This document shows positions 12,100 to 23,094 of a stretch of 64,000 bases of DNA, in pieces. A program made the position numbers and the translations under genes. Source of the stretch: Haberlea rhodopensis. Its lineage: Eukaryota > Streptophyta > Magnoliopsida > Lamiales > Gesneriaceae. Each line of letters starts with the position of its first letter. Position 1 is the first letter of the stretch. The stretch is taken from NCBI GenBank assembly GCA_907163345.1, contig CAJQUN010000001.1:2728001-2792000 (forward strand), written 5' to 3'. The notes below the pieces were generated by a model. The model did not search any database and had not been told where the DNA came from. It saw nothing but the letters and a program-made list of their open reading frames with translations.

Positions 12100-12830
12100 T
12101 ATCACTTTTTTCCCTCTCTCTGATGAAGTGCACAACTCACGATACAAGTATGTCAATACAGCACTACCCCAACATAAGTACGGCATAGTCGATATCCTCC
12201 AACTTCTGTAAATACAATAATCTAACAAAATTGCCTGATGAATCAGGGCACATAATCCCCCTAACATCAATAACGCACAAGCCCGTGTAAACATAGCAAC
12301 ATCATCTATGTCTATTCAAGGGATTGAACAACAAATGATTTTTCAAAGCAACTAATTTCAAGATCGCACCTTTAAGGTCTTTGATATCTGGTGTGAATCC
12401 TAAATACGTAAGACAATATTCTTGTCATTCGGATAGACTCCTATCATAATCTATCCCCGACACTACAATGCCATCAACTGACAATGACCATATTACTGCA
12501 ATGTCTTGCAGTGTGATAGACGCTTCTCTCGATCCGAGATGAAATGTGTGTATTTCACGACGACATCTCTCAACTTTAGCCGTGATCAGGTGCATATCAA
12601 GCTCAATCTTACCACACATATATATACCATAAAATCCAATTACGTGCAACAAATTTACAACATGTATATTTATTGGACATATTTCCCAAAAGATAGCTAT
12701 CTGGGTTTATCGCACAAAGTGTGCTATCCATATCACCTACCCATACATTATCAGATCGATGTGAAGACTGCAATGACAAAATATATGTGTCAACCAGGCC
12801 TGGTTGCCTCATTTGATCCATCCTGAAATA
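12100..12830 (-). pseudogene. PMD (MAIN-like) gene remnant
   Basis: Minus-strand pieces read in order: MDQMRQPGLVDTYILSL and HRSDNVWVGDMDS near 12720-12820; then MHLITAKVERCRREIHTFHL, SREASITLQDIAVIWSLSVDG (12425-12652); then a WGSAVLTYLYRELC segment near 12150. This is the PMD order also seen at 40835-41500 in the larger MULE. Pieces between them are lost and frames are broken. It converges on the transposase remnant, tail to tail. Confidence 0.75.
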
Positions 12831-12854
12831 TAATACAAAAAAATATCAACATTA

Positions 12855-13000
12855 CCACTAGCAGCCGCGGTCGTCCATGTTCGTCGTCGACCCGCTGCCC
12901 ACTGCTGCCACCACCTGCTGCCGCCTTTCTGGCGCCATCTCCCGCCGCCGCCATCACCGCCAACTTCTGACCGTCCACATCGCCGGAAAACACGCCATCA
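12855..13000. other. GC-rich CCG-repeat block in the MULE
   Basis: A block rich in CCGCCG/CTGCCG words interrupts otherwise AT-rich sequence just upstream (minus sense) of the PMD start. A similar block sits at the same relative place in the first MULE (379-495). It could be translated minus-strand as Ala/Gly-rich sequence, but that is not convincing. Origin unknown; it may be captured host sequence. Confidence 0.45.
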
Positions 13001-13219
13001 AAAAATCTACTCCCAATGTATATCAACATCAAATATAATTTATCTAACATCAAATAATAACAAAACATAACCAACTTACCTTAAATAATTATGAAATTAG
13101 ACAATAAATGGAAGATCTCGATTTGTGCTCTCGGAACTTTCTCGTTCGCTTCAACTCTAAAACTAAGTATGAGGCGCGTGTTGTGTTTAAAGGGTTGGGG
13201 TTTGGGGATTTTAAAGGGT

Positions 13220-13425
13220 GTAAAAAATGATTTTTTTATTTATATTGCCATCTCAGATGGCGACAACAATAAAAAATATATTTTATATATTGTTGTCGAC
13301 ATCTCAGATGGCGATACCAATAAAAAATAATTTTTTTGAGTCGTCATCTCAGAAAAGAGACATCAATAAAATATTGTTTGTAGTCATCTTTTGAGATGTC
13401 GATATTGGTTAGTATTAGAAAAAAA
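13220..13425. repeat. Palindromic subterminal repeats of the MULE
   Basis: At least four units of the type GYCATCTCAGATGGCGAYAMCAAT lie just inside the right terminal repeat. The unit at 13288-13322 is an imperfect palindrome centred on CATCTCAGATG. One unit (GGCGATATCAATAAAA) is also present just inside the left end near 10674. They correspond in motif and place to 840-990. Confidence 0.65.
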
Positions 13426-13491
13426 AATGACTTATTTTTATAAATACTCTTCATATTAAGGTTAAATAATTAAAAAAATCCTATTTAGTTT

Positions 13492-14394
13492 TGTTTTCTA
13501 AATGAAATAATTTTTAAATTGTTGTGTGCATATGAATAAATGAAGAAAATAATATCTTCTCTGCACTTCTGACTCAATACTTTTATTTTATTTTTACTTC
13601 TTGGAGTTTTATTGGTCGCTCATCACTATGATTAATAAGAAAATTGACTCAAGCTCACCTTATCGGAATAGATAAAAACTCTTATCTACTTTCGGGAGAT
13701 CATGTTCAATTCGTGTTCGGCGCAAAAAACTGTTTAGCCCCTCCCCACTAAAAAAAGAAAAAAAGAAAAAATGATTCTTATTTCAAAAATTGGTGTTCTT
13801 CTTTTTTTAAAGAGAAAAATTGGTGTTCTAAAGATAGTGCATGTGTTCCTGATATTTGAATCATTTTTATTGTGTTAATTTAAGATTATGCTTTAGAATT
13901 AAAATATATTTCAAAAATATTATTTCTATAATTTGTGAGTAATATTAAACATTATATTTGTATTTCTTTAATATTTTTAATAATCATTTAAAGAGCCTTG
14001 AAAAATAATATCGTGTACCTAGTTGAATTTAATAACTAAGTGGACTTAAAAAGCAATTTAGCTTAAGGGTGAAACTGACTTTTTAGCTTGATCATGTACC
14101 AATTAATTCATTTACAATAGTTCATGTACCAATTTGATAATTTATTAAAAGTTCATATACCAAATTAATATTTTGAATTATTTTTTGGGAAAATATATTG
14201 TACGCTCGTTTTCTTACTGTTCCTTGGTGATTCAACAAAATGTTAGCAATGAAAACGATCGACCACTTTCGTGATAGCAACTTGCACTTCTGTATTTTAT
14301 GTCGAGTTTGAGAATTTTGACATTAATTTAAGTGAAATCTATATAGTCACACGGCGTATAATATATACTAACACAAGTTCCCGTTCTTAGATGT
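13492..14394. repeat. Intergenic; short 'GTTCATGTACCAA' repeats near 14090-14170
   Basis: AT-rich non-coding sequence. Near 14090-14170 the word TCATGTACCAA(T) recurs three times with 25-40 base spacing. Nothing else is recognised. Confidence 0.35.
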
Positions 14395-14914
14395 TGTTAT
14401 GATCAAACATACCACTATTATAACAAAAGTTATGTCAGTTAGCAAAGGCGTAACTATATTTTCTTACAATGGCATCATCAAGCCTCATATTAAGATATAA
14501 GTGGACATGTGGAACTGCACCACGTGGATGCATATGAGCCAGACTTGTTATGAGACGCTAGATATCTACACCTCCGGACATGAGCACACACAAGAATTAG
14601 TGGGCACACAACACCCAACAATCCACCCCCCCAATAAATTGCTTTTTTGGCGGCTCGAATACATGGTCTCACTCTGATAATGGTTGTTAGGATCAAGCGT
14701 TTACAACTAGGTCAAAAGTTATAGCTGATAACAGATGTGTAAATTTATTTTTTATACATTGGCAGCGCAAAACCTTGAATGTTAGGTAAATATGATGAGC
14801 TGCACAATGTGGATGCTAATGAACCAAACTTATCATACCCTGAATGATAGATGATTATATCTCCGTTCACAAGTGTGCAGAAATATTGCTGACCAACCTA
14901 TACTATACCCAATA
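14395..14914 (-). mobile_element. Degenerate TRIM-like element (two short LTR-like repeats)
   Basis: Two diverged direct repeats of about 226 and 230 bp, 14395-14620 (TGTTATGATCAA...CACCCAACA) and 14685-14914 (TGTTAGGATCAAG...TACCCAATA), flank about 64 bp. That spacer has CACTCTGATAATGG (a damaged complement of the tRNA-Met primer site TGGTATCAGAG) directly beside the second repeat, and a C-rich tract (polypurine tract in minus sense) directly beside the first. This is the layout of a terminal-repeat retrotransposon in miniature on the minus strand. The flanking 5-mers GATGT and GGTGC do not match exactly. Confidence 0.5.
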
Positions 14915-16799
14915 GGTGCAATTCGTATAGATATGTTAAATTTCATCATGCAGGGGAATACCGAATACAAAGGTTTACTATTTGTATTTATTGAAGCAAC
15001 CAATTAAAACCCAATCAAGACTGGACGTCAAAACTACTATGCTCCCCGCATGTTTTTGAATCTAACAGCACAATTCTCGAAGTGACGTTTACCAGTCTAC
15101 TTTTATCTCTGTAGCATAGCCAGTGATCTACTACTTGTTGGCCTCTTGCTTTTGGAAATTAGAACATGCGATATAATTTATCCAAAAAGCAAGTCCCGAA
15201 AATGATTCCAATATCTATCAAGAACTTCATCTTTATATCAGTACTGAAGTGTACAAAAGCTAGATATCAATTCTTAGTTAATGGTAATAGAAACATGATC
15301 TCTGTCACAATATTCTTCGGATAATTAAAAATCTATTTTGAGGGAATGAAAAGATGCATATTATATCTTCTGAAGTCCTACTAGCTGTGGTCATTTTAAA
15401 AAAATTAATTGAGTCAGCAAAGGACAAAGGGCAGCAGCCAAACCTGCGCAGAAATTGCAGGCTGGAACGGTTGCGTAGCTGCTTGTTTTCGGTACGTTTC
15501 GATATCTCGAGTTGGAGACCACTGTAAAAAAAAATCTTTCCCCAGTTATCCAATATAAAAAATGACCTATTGCCCTCATGTTGTTTGAAAATACATTTTA
15601 ACACATGTGATTTGCAAAAAAATCACTCTGCCCCTCTACAATTTCCAAAATTTTCGTATTGTAATGACAAAAATATTGATGGTGTGTTTTGCACTTACCA
15701 ACAGACTATATGGTACATTCCGCCTATTTTCAAACCATGGAGAGGTAAATTTTACCTTACAAAATCACACCGGGTAAATTGTAACAGGATAAACTCTATC
15801 AATTTTTTTTCTAATTTTATGTGAAATTTTCCCTCTTATCTTATTCGTTAGGTGCAGATTATCTCACCATGTTATTCAAAATAGGCATACTAATTTACTC
15901 ATCCATGATGCAATTGACATTTTAACATATAATTTCAAAGCTCCAACGTAAGATATGGCTTGTGCAACACAATATACCGAGGTAATATTTTGCACATATT
16001 TTCAAGCCAATAGCGATAAACTGTCTGTTTTCAAACTATTTGGCAATTACGTGACAAAGCACAAAAAAAAAGTAGACTCGTTGAATCCAAAGAGTTCAAT
16101 TTAGGGAAAATTACGGGCCGGTACACTTTCATGAAACATAATCTATCCTAGTCCAGCGAAAAAACATTAGTTGATCTAAGTCCAGTCTTGGTTGAAATGA
16201 CAATAATAACCCCATGTGGTCCATGTGGTCGAAGCGGTCCACGCGATCCAACCAATCTTTAATAAAATTGCATTCTTAACCCATAGAAAATGTTTAAAGA
16301 ACAAAATATGCCACTATATATTATTCATCATCGTTTTTATCCTAATATTTACCAAACAGTATCATTATATGAACATGAGATCCTTCAGTTTCTGTCATCT
16401 TCGGATGAATCCAAAGAGCATACTTTTGCAAAGAACTCACAGTTCACAGTTTACATAACGTTCGTCTAATTATAATTCAAAACCCGATTTGAAGATCATG
16501 TTAAATATAAATAAAAGGCCCAACATGCTTCCGTATCACAATAAAATTTCAATAAACTGAAATATACCATTTCGACCATAACGGCACCGGGTGAGGTGGG
16601 TCGCAACGCCACCAGTCGAAAACTTACTGCCTCCAGACTGTTTTACGAATGGCTCCTCACCATCCAACCTCATCTCACGGGCGAGGTTAGTCTGTCAGTT
16701 ATCCGACTCCTTCAGAAACCGCATAGCACAGCCTTAATTCGTTTCCTACCTTAGAGCGTAAAGTATAATCAAGATTTAAAAAAGATTTAAAGAAATCTG
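14915..16799. repeat. Intergenic; scattered 'TTTGAAAATA...TTACC' repeat units
   Basis: At 15540-15800 and near 15990-16040 there are more copies of the degenerate unit described at 4860-5000 (TTTGAAAATACATTTTA, ATTTTCAAACCATGG, GTAAATTTTACC). No gene is recognised; the short frames at 15305-15824 and 16216-16458 are unsupported. The segment 16560-16740 is more GC-rich and unassigned. Confidence 0.35.
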
Positions 16800-16825
16800 G
16801 GAGATAGCTGGGCAACATGCTTATT

Positions 16826-16831
16826 TTTATT
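16826..16831 (-). promoter_or_regulatory. Poly(A) signal of the endogenous pararetrovirus
   Basis: Minus-strand AATAAA, about 270 bases downstream of the TATA box at 17099-17107. This is the expected spacing for the terminally redundant pregenomic RNA of a caulimovirid. Confidence 0.55.
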
Positions 16832-17098
16832 CAGGAATACTTATAACATCTCTTACATTAAAACGTCTCCTTTTGAGAGGAGACAGACTTGTTTAACCTC
16901 TCATATAGGTGGGGCTTGACTCAAGAACACATAAACTATAACTAACAGAACAATATTACAGATGATTACAAACGAAAGAAAAGAAAGAAAGATTACCAAG
17001 CTACGGAAGTTGGAATATTACAAAGCTTGGAGACTCTAAATTTATTCTCAGAAAACTATGGAGAATTTTCGATGTCCTTAGCTTCATGAATGCCTTGG

Positions 17099-17107
17099 TA
17101 TTTATAG
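17099..17107 (-). promoter_or_regulatory. TATA box of the pararetrovirus pregenomic promoter
   Basis: Minus-strand CTATAAATA in the setting CTCCTATAAATACCAAGG, placed after the last open region and before the leader, as in 35S-type promoters. The call rests on sequence and position; activity is unlikely in so old a copy. Confidence 0.55.
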
Positions 17108-17219
17108 GAGGTGGATGTGAAATCCGGACTTCAATTCTTGTTTATAATCAGACGTCATTGCATGCGTCTTCTCTCTTGTTTGGTATCTTGTGGTCCCTCC
17201 GACTTTTGGCCGAAGAGTT

Positions 17220-18612
17220 GTCCTACCATTTTGTTTTCTTTTGCAAATGGTAGTGGTCTTCGTCAGAGTCACATGACTCTTGTCTCCCCGTGGTCCCTAA
17301 AATTTGGCCTTTGCAGTCCACGTGGGAATCTTCCATGTTTGCCTGGTCCTGCTTTGTCGTCTTTTTTCTGGTCCCTTTTGACAGGGAATCCTTTCCCGAA
17401 TAGTGGTTCTTTCTGCTCCGGGCAACTTGGGCAGATGTGGTCTTGCCATCTTCCAACATGAGCCATGTTGCAGAACTTCTGGCCGATGTCTTTGGTTGCC
17501 GGAATCTTGTTGTCCCACAATATTTGCCTTTTCTTTTCAAATATTTCCTCGGCAAATTTAGTAGTATGGCTTGTCATAGCTTAACCATGAATGATCCGTT
17601 CGCTGTTTTTTGGAAAATTTTGAACGGATACTTGACTTTGTCCATCTCAGTGAGACAAACTCATAATCCCCATGTTCTTCTGGTAGCGATGTCGTTCTCT
17701 GTGAGCGGGGAAACTAGTGTTGTTCCTTCGGACGGTGGTTTTATTTGGTCCATCGCCTTCCAGTTAGGTCTTTGTAGCTTTATGAAATGGAAGCTATGAT
17801 GAAGGCCTTTTCTTGTAATTTCTGGGGCTGCAGTTAAGAATTTAAGCTCCAGAATATCCCCTCGTCCGAGTGTATGATTATTTTTCCACGAGTCATACAC
17901 CCCTTCATAGATCCAATCCGGTAATTTTGTGATTTCCGAAAAACTTGGTGCTGTGGTAAAACTGAGGCTAGGCAGCCAAAATTGAACCACCCCGAACACT
18001 TTCTGGTTTGACACCAGGATGCATCCACATTCTTGGGTATTTTCCTGACCAATATGCTGTAATTTTTCTATGAATTATACCCACTCTTGTACAAAGTTTT
18101 TCCCAATTTCTCTGATATTCCTGCAAAGGGAGAGTTGGGGGAACTTTATTTTCGTTAGTATTAACCTTAGATTTGCCTGCCGATGGCCTAAGATTAATCT
18201 CTTCCTCTTTAACCCCTGAGGTGCTGGGTTGGCTTGATTCTTCAGATATCCTAGATACCTGGGAATCAATTTTTCCTTCTGTATCTTCCCTGAAAGGATC
18301 AATACTAGGACTTGTAGTGGCGATACTTGAATCCCCCACACCGGTTAATGAGCCCGGCTATCTGAAACACGATTTTAGCTTCACCGCTGAAGCATCCCGT
18401 CGGAGGGGTATAATAAAACTGTCCCATAAACAGGTGTGTGCCTGCATGGTAGCCTTCATAGCCTGTTGGACCTTCGTGAGATCCAGTTCCTGTACTTGAC
18501 CCGCAACCTGGGAATTGATCACCAGGCAAATGATCTTCTTGTCTAGCTCCTCCAGATTCTCTTGGAGTTGCTTTGATCTCGTTATGATGGAATTAGCTTC
18601 ACTCGCTTCCAT
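17220..18612 (-). pseudogene. Pararetrovirus 3' open region, product unassigned
   Basis: Minus-strand open pieces downstream of RNase H: one beginning near 18612 with a coiled-coil-like, Glu/Leu-rich start (MEASEANSIITRSKQLQEN), then 17968-18339 with Ser/Pro-rich sequence, then 17661-18014. The position corresponds to the transactivator/viroplasm gene of several caulimovirid genera, but no diagnostic motif is recognised. Several frame breaks are present. Confidence 0.45.
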
Positions 18613-18649
18613 CTCTCGTCAAGAAATCTGCAAGAATATTTTTATCAGA

Positions 18650-19150
18650 TTTCACAATGACAATATCATAATCATAATATTGACATTCAGCTTGCCATCT
18701 TAAAAGTCTAGCCGTTTCTGGTTTTGATTCAATTTTATTTTTTAAAAAGGCCTTGACACTCGAATTATCTATTTTCAAGATAAATTTCTTTGCAAGTAGA
18801 GAAAGTGGTCATTTCTTAAAAGCATTTCGAACATCAAAGAACTCATTCTCGATGATGTGACATCTGATAACTTCGCTGTTATCAAATAGCCCACTACAAT
18901 ATCTGCATGACACTTCTCCTTCTGGTGTGACTTTCATGAGAACTGCAGCCCACCAATGATCACTGGCATCTGTGTATAATACCAGTTCATCCTCATCGTT
19001 TGGTATTGTAAGCTTTGGTAGTTGCCTGCAAACCTCTTTAAGTTTCTGATAGCTTGTCTGTGATCTTCATTCCACTCAAACTTAACATCTTTCTTGAGTA
19101 GTGGACTGAACACATTCATGTGGTTTGCTAGATTGTTGATAAACATTCCA
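18650..19150 (-). pseudogene. Pararetrovirus RNase H region
   Basis: A frame at 18934-19146 contains LLKKDVKFEWNEDHRQAIRN, the connection between RT and RNase H in caulimovirids, followed by a broken segment corresponding to the first catalytic Asp region (YTDAS-type, here damaged). It continues the reverse transcriptase from 19523-19912 in a different frame. Confidence 0.65.
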
Positions 19151-19912
19151 GCAAAATTAACAACTCCTAAAAAACTGAAGTTGCTTTAAATCCTTGAGGT
19201 CATCCGGATATCCTCGTACTTTTTCAACAATATGATTTTGCAGGATGATTCCGGATTCATCGATATCGATTCCAAGGAACTCGATCTGTCTTGTAGCAAT
19301 CACTGATTTCTTTTCGGAAAGCACTCATCCTTCCTTGTAACAAACATCTGAAAAGATTTCCAAATGTTTAAGATGTTCTTTCATGTTTTTTGACGCTATA
19401 AGGATGTCGTCAATATACACGAACATGAAGCTGAAGTAATCCTTGAAAAGATTATCCATCTTTCTTTGATATATCTGGGGAGCATTTTCCAATCTCATTG
19501 GCATAATATTCCAGATATAATGTTATTGTGAAGTGGAGAAGGCTGTAAACTTTCTGCTTGCTTCCTCCATTTTAATCTGGTAGAACCCAGACTTGCAATC
19601 AAACTTAGAAAACACTTTGGCGTTCTTGATGCTATTTACCAAATATTCTCTGCTTGGGATAAAATATCCATCGAATTCCAAGATTTCGTTGATCCCTTTA
19701 TAGTTGATCACCAATATCGGGTTTCCTCGTTTAATTTCTCCATGATTCCGAACAAGAAATCCTGGACTGCTGTATGAAGAAATACCTGCTGAGATTAACT
19801 TAAGGCCAAGATGTTCCTTAAGTATCATCTGCATATCCATCCGGTCTTCCATATCCATGGAGATTGGTCTGAATCTGACAAACTCATTTTCTTTTCCGGC
19901 TTTCACCTTCAA
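19150..19912 (-). pseudogene. Pararetrovirus reverse transcriptase region
   Basis: The frame at 19523-19912 has SSYSSPGFLVRNHGEIKRG and KVFSKFDCKSGFYQIKM, RT blocks typical of Caulimoviridae; the Asp of FSKFDCKSG is the first catalytic aspartate. The downstream part to 19150, where the YxDD box should lie (near 19410-19430 on the minus strand, VYVDDIL-like), is in another frame. Stops and shifts show inactivity. Confidence 0.75.
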
Positions 19913-19950
19913 CTGACAAACTCATTTTCTTTTCCGGCTTTCACCTTCAA
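19875..19950. repeat. 38-bp tandem duplication inside the pararetrovirus pol
   Basis: Two adjacent copies (19875-19912 and 19913-19950) starting CTGACAAACTCATTTTC and ending CACCTTCAA are identical as read. Since 38 is not a multiple of 3, the duplication shifts the frame just upstream of the RT region. Confidence 0.85.
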
Positions 19951-20059
19951 AGTAGCTTTTCATCACCACGCTTGCTGCGAAAACTAATAGGGAATTTTCT
20001 GTAAAACGTCTCTCATAGTCTCTGCACAGTAATATTATGATCACAAAGGGTTGTGAAAA

Positions 20060-20700
20060 TAAGTCTCCTGGTCTCTTTCTCCTGTGTGAATCGCTTGAAT
20101 TAGGAAATTGTTTCCTAACAGTATATCTGCGCCTGTATCATGGAAATAAATAGGTGGAGTTTTGACTTTGTACCAGGGGTACCACCTGCTCCGCCAATAA
20201 TGATTTCCGCTCCTTGGATTCCTTCATTAAGAATAAGGATCCTCTTGGAAAAGTCTCTTCCAGCAATGGCTGGTAATTTCTCACCAACTTCTTTGGGGAA
20301 GATATCACGCCTGACAGTACATATTCCAGCTTCGGAATCTATGTAGGCTGCAAAATATTATGCCCGGTACTTCTCATATAACTTCCCAATGGAGATGTAT
20401 ATTGAGAATGGACTGGTGGTCATCGAATTTGGTATCTCTTTCCATCGACCGTGAATTCCATTCCATCTTGCAATCTTTCCCATGGTTTATGTTCCTTGAG
20501 AATTCAATCCCTAGAATAAGCTGTTCTGGGATCCTTCCGTCAATGCCTTCAATTGTGAGATCAATTTCACTAATGTGAAGGTTTCCTTGAAATTTGCCAA
20601 CTGTAGGTTGTTGCAAATAATATAGAACATCGCAGGGGAAAATATTGTTCTGCTCGGTGATGTCGAAAATTATCTGCACTTGTCTCCAGCCTTCTGGGCA
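20060..20700 (-). pseudogene. Pararetrovirus protease region and upstream segment
   Basis: Near 20330 on the minus strand a segment reads AYIDSEAGICTV, in place of the D-T/S-G-A active-site motif, followed near 20130 by HDTGADILLGNNF, a conserved block after the protease core. The upstream open piece (20374-20679) is in another frame and not assigned to a domain. The active-site change plus frame breaks indicate decay. Confidence 0.55.
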
Positions 20701-21049
20701 TTTCAGTTTTCCTATTGTTTTGAATACATCAGGAATTTTCTGAATTCTGCTCTAGACTACCTTCTGTTTTTCCCCCGGATAGTTGCTGATTAACCTATCA
20801 TGTTGGAAAGACATCCTTCATGATCCTCATAAGAGTTTTATGATAAACAGTGGTATGAGAGAAAAATCTCGACGGCTCTTCTCTGATCACATGTTGAAGG
20901 AACTCTCCTTCACTATGATTCTGAGATGGATTCACCTCCAACAGAATAAATCTCTTCTTCGTAGATGCTTTCATCTGAGGGAATGTCCTCAAATTGATAC
21001 ACCTGTACCAAATCCTGAAAATAGACAGCATCCTCAAATTCTTTGGTAT

Positions 21050-22160
21050 GCTCGAACTGTCTTACTCCACGACTTTGGTTTTCTGGACAATCTGTAGAGA
21101 TATGTCCTCTTGCTCCGCATGTCCAGCAGTTACAATCTCTGAAACTCTCATTTGCACGAGTAGGTGTGCATCTGAAAGTTCTTTTTATTGGTGTTCTGCT
21201 AGAACTAGCTTGATTAGAACCTGTCGACGAGATTCTATTCCTTGTTGGTCCTGATCTTTGCCCCGATCTGTAGCTTCGGGCTTTCTGCTTTGACTAGAAC
21301 TTTCTAGGTCTCCATGAAGACCTACTTTTTCTTGAACTACTTCCTCGGGCATATGGATGACTTCTGTGTTTTTTCATCGTTAAATGATTGTAGGGATATC
21401 ATTTCCCGTACAGCAAAGAAGAGCCATTTTGTTGATTCATCTGAGTTTCTTGAAATTCTTTTGGAGCTTTGCTTGGTAGCACCAGTCCTCCAGCTTAACT
21501 TTAAGAAATGACATTCTCCTGGACACCATCTCGATTGCATGAGGTGTATACTCCTGGATTAGCATTTCTCTCCATGGACTCGGAATTTTGGCAAAGAACA
21601 ATTATGTTGCATCCTTTTCTTCTATCTTCGCCTTCCATTGATACTCTGTAAAGAGTTTGATGTAGTCGTCTACATAACAGATATCATGTAGTTCCAGGCT
21701 AATTAGAGCTTGTCTATATTTCTTAGCCTTCTCTTCCTCCATTCCTTCGAAGTAACTTACTCCAATGAAACAGATTTTAAAGAATTTTGCCATCTTGTCC
21801 ACGATCTCTTTCAGAGACTTTTCCGACTAAAACTTCTTCCTTGGTACCTGGGTATCCCATATCCCAGAAAATCTTGACTGATCCTTCCAGACTCATTTTA
21901 AGAAGTAAAATGAATCATTCTTTGCTTAAGTCAAGGGTTCCTGCTGCTATTCTCATTGTTGAAGCCCATTCATCAATAAGAACTTCTCTGTTTTTGAAAT
22001 CCAAGATATCCATGTTGAGCATAAGTCCATATGGATGGATTGGATCTAACTGAGATTTCCCGTAGGGCGTCTGATGTATATCTGGCATTCGGGAACGCTT
22101 CCTTGTTCCAACTGGGGGATCTAAAGATGCTAAAGAGAAATCTTCCCCTTGTGGCATACT
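21050..22160 (-). pseudogene. Pararetrovirus capsid region with CCHC zinc knuckle
   Basis: Minus-strand pieces at 21915-22157 and 21602-21802 give a capsid-like region. They are followed near 21085-21140 by CWTCGARGHISTDCP, a CX2CX4HX4C knuckle of the caulimovirid capsid protein. The pieces are in different frames. Basic and Ser-rich sequence lies between them. Confidence 0.65.
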
Positions 22161-22411
22161 GTGATCACCATCGGGTGGGTTATGTGACCCAAAACTCTCT
22201 TGTGGTGGAGTCTTTGTACAAGCTCTCCTGTCTTGAATTCTACGAGATTTAATCCCGCAAATGAATCAGCAAGATCACGTAGATCTTCCAAGTTGATTCT
22301 TCATTACTTTGTGGAATGTAATGGCTCAACTCGTAGGACTGCAATCATTTTTTCAGTCTCTGACAAAGGCCTTCGGACCTCCTCCGCTTTCGCTTTTTGG
22401 TGTAAAAGGGG

Positions 22412-22990
22412 TTATGTTCCGTAAGATGGTGGCAACCATCCTCCGTTCCTTCTTCCTGTCGGACTTGGCCTTGACTCCAATTCCTTAACTCGGGATTGAA
22501 CATCTTGAAGGTTTTCAAGAATCTCCTTCTGATGTTTAATCATAATCTCCATCTGACTCTGAATCTGATGGATCTGTGCAGGGACATGGTGTTGAAGGTA
22601 GCCATAGCGCTGCACTGTCTTCTGAATCTCTCTAAGATCTTGGGATATCTTAGAAGAATCTGGCTCGATTTCACGAAAAGTGGGTTCTCCCATCCTAATC
22701 ATCTATTCCGGATCCTGTTGGATGGTTGGGATCTGGAATATTGTGGTTATGCTCAGGATGATCTCTCTCCTGGGCCTCAGTTAACTCGAATTGTAGCTTG
22801 AGGTTCATCATGTAAAGGTTTCTTGCTACTTTCTCTTGTTCTTGATACTGGTATATGCTAGCAGGACTAGCACCAATTTCTTGTAAAATTTTCCATTTCT
22901 GGTTGAAGTGTTTAGCTTTAGCCAGATATCCATGATTAGTTCTTCCAATTTCTGGAAGTACCACATGTATGACTTGCACCACGAACATTC
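22412..22990 (-). pseudogene. Pararetrovirus 5' open regions including a coiled coil
   Basis: A first piece (22695-22988) is rich in Gln/Glu/Leu. A second (22412-22702) holds a heptad-like run (QSQMEIMIKHQKEILENLQ) ending in a Pro/Arg tail, as in virion-associated proteins of caulimovirids. Exact homology is not established; the assignment comes from position between the primer site and the capsid. Confidence 0.45.
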
Positions 22991-23082
22991 GTTTGGATCC
23001 ATATTATCTTGAATCGTCTCCTCCGTATAGGTTACAAATTAATATTCAAGATATTATCATAGTATTTCCAGAATAAACCTAT

Positions 23083-23094
23083 GCTCTGATACCA
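23083..23094 (-). other. tRNA-Met primer-binding site of the pararetrovirus
   Basis: Minus-strand TGGTATCAGAGC, complementary to the 3' end of initiator tRNA-Met, at the very start of the viral colinear region. In caulimovirids this marks the minus-strand DNA discontinuity. Confidence 0.8.

Larger units (their letters stand above)
10637..13481. mobile_element. MULE deletion derivative with PMD gene remnant
   Basis: Complete non-autonomous Mutator-like element of 2845 bp. The left end begins GGGTTTTTTTTTTAATTATC and the right end, read inwards, begins GGATTTTTTTAATTATTTAA; both continue into AACCTTAATATGA, giving terminal inverted repeats of about 33 bp. It is flanked by a perfect 10-bp direct repeat TATTTAGTTT (10627-10636 and 13482-13491), close to the 9-bp size typical of Mutator. 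Inside are a truncated transposase on the plus strand and PMD remnants on the minus strand, joined where the catalytic core of the transposase is missing. It must rely on a related full-length copy for movement. Confidence 0.9.

Noticed and set aside
17111..22801. Plus-strand open frames across the pararetrovirus region
   Set aside because: They are antisense shadows of the minus-strand viral domains and carry no recognisable motifs.
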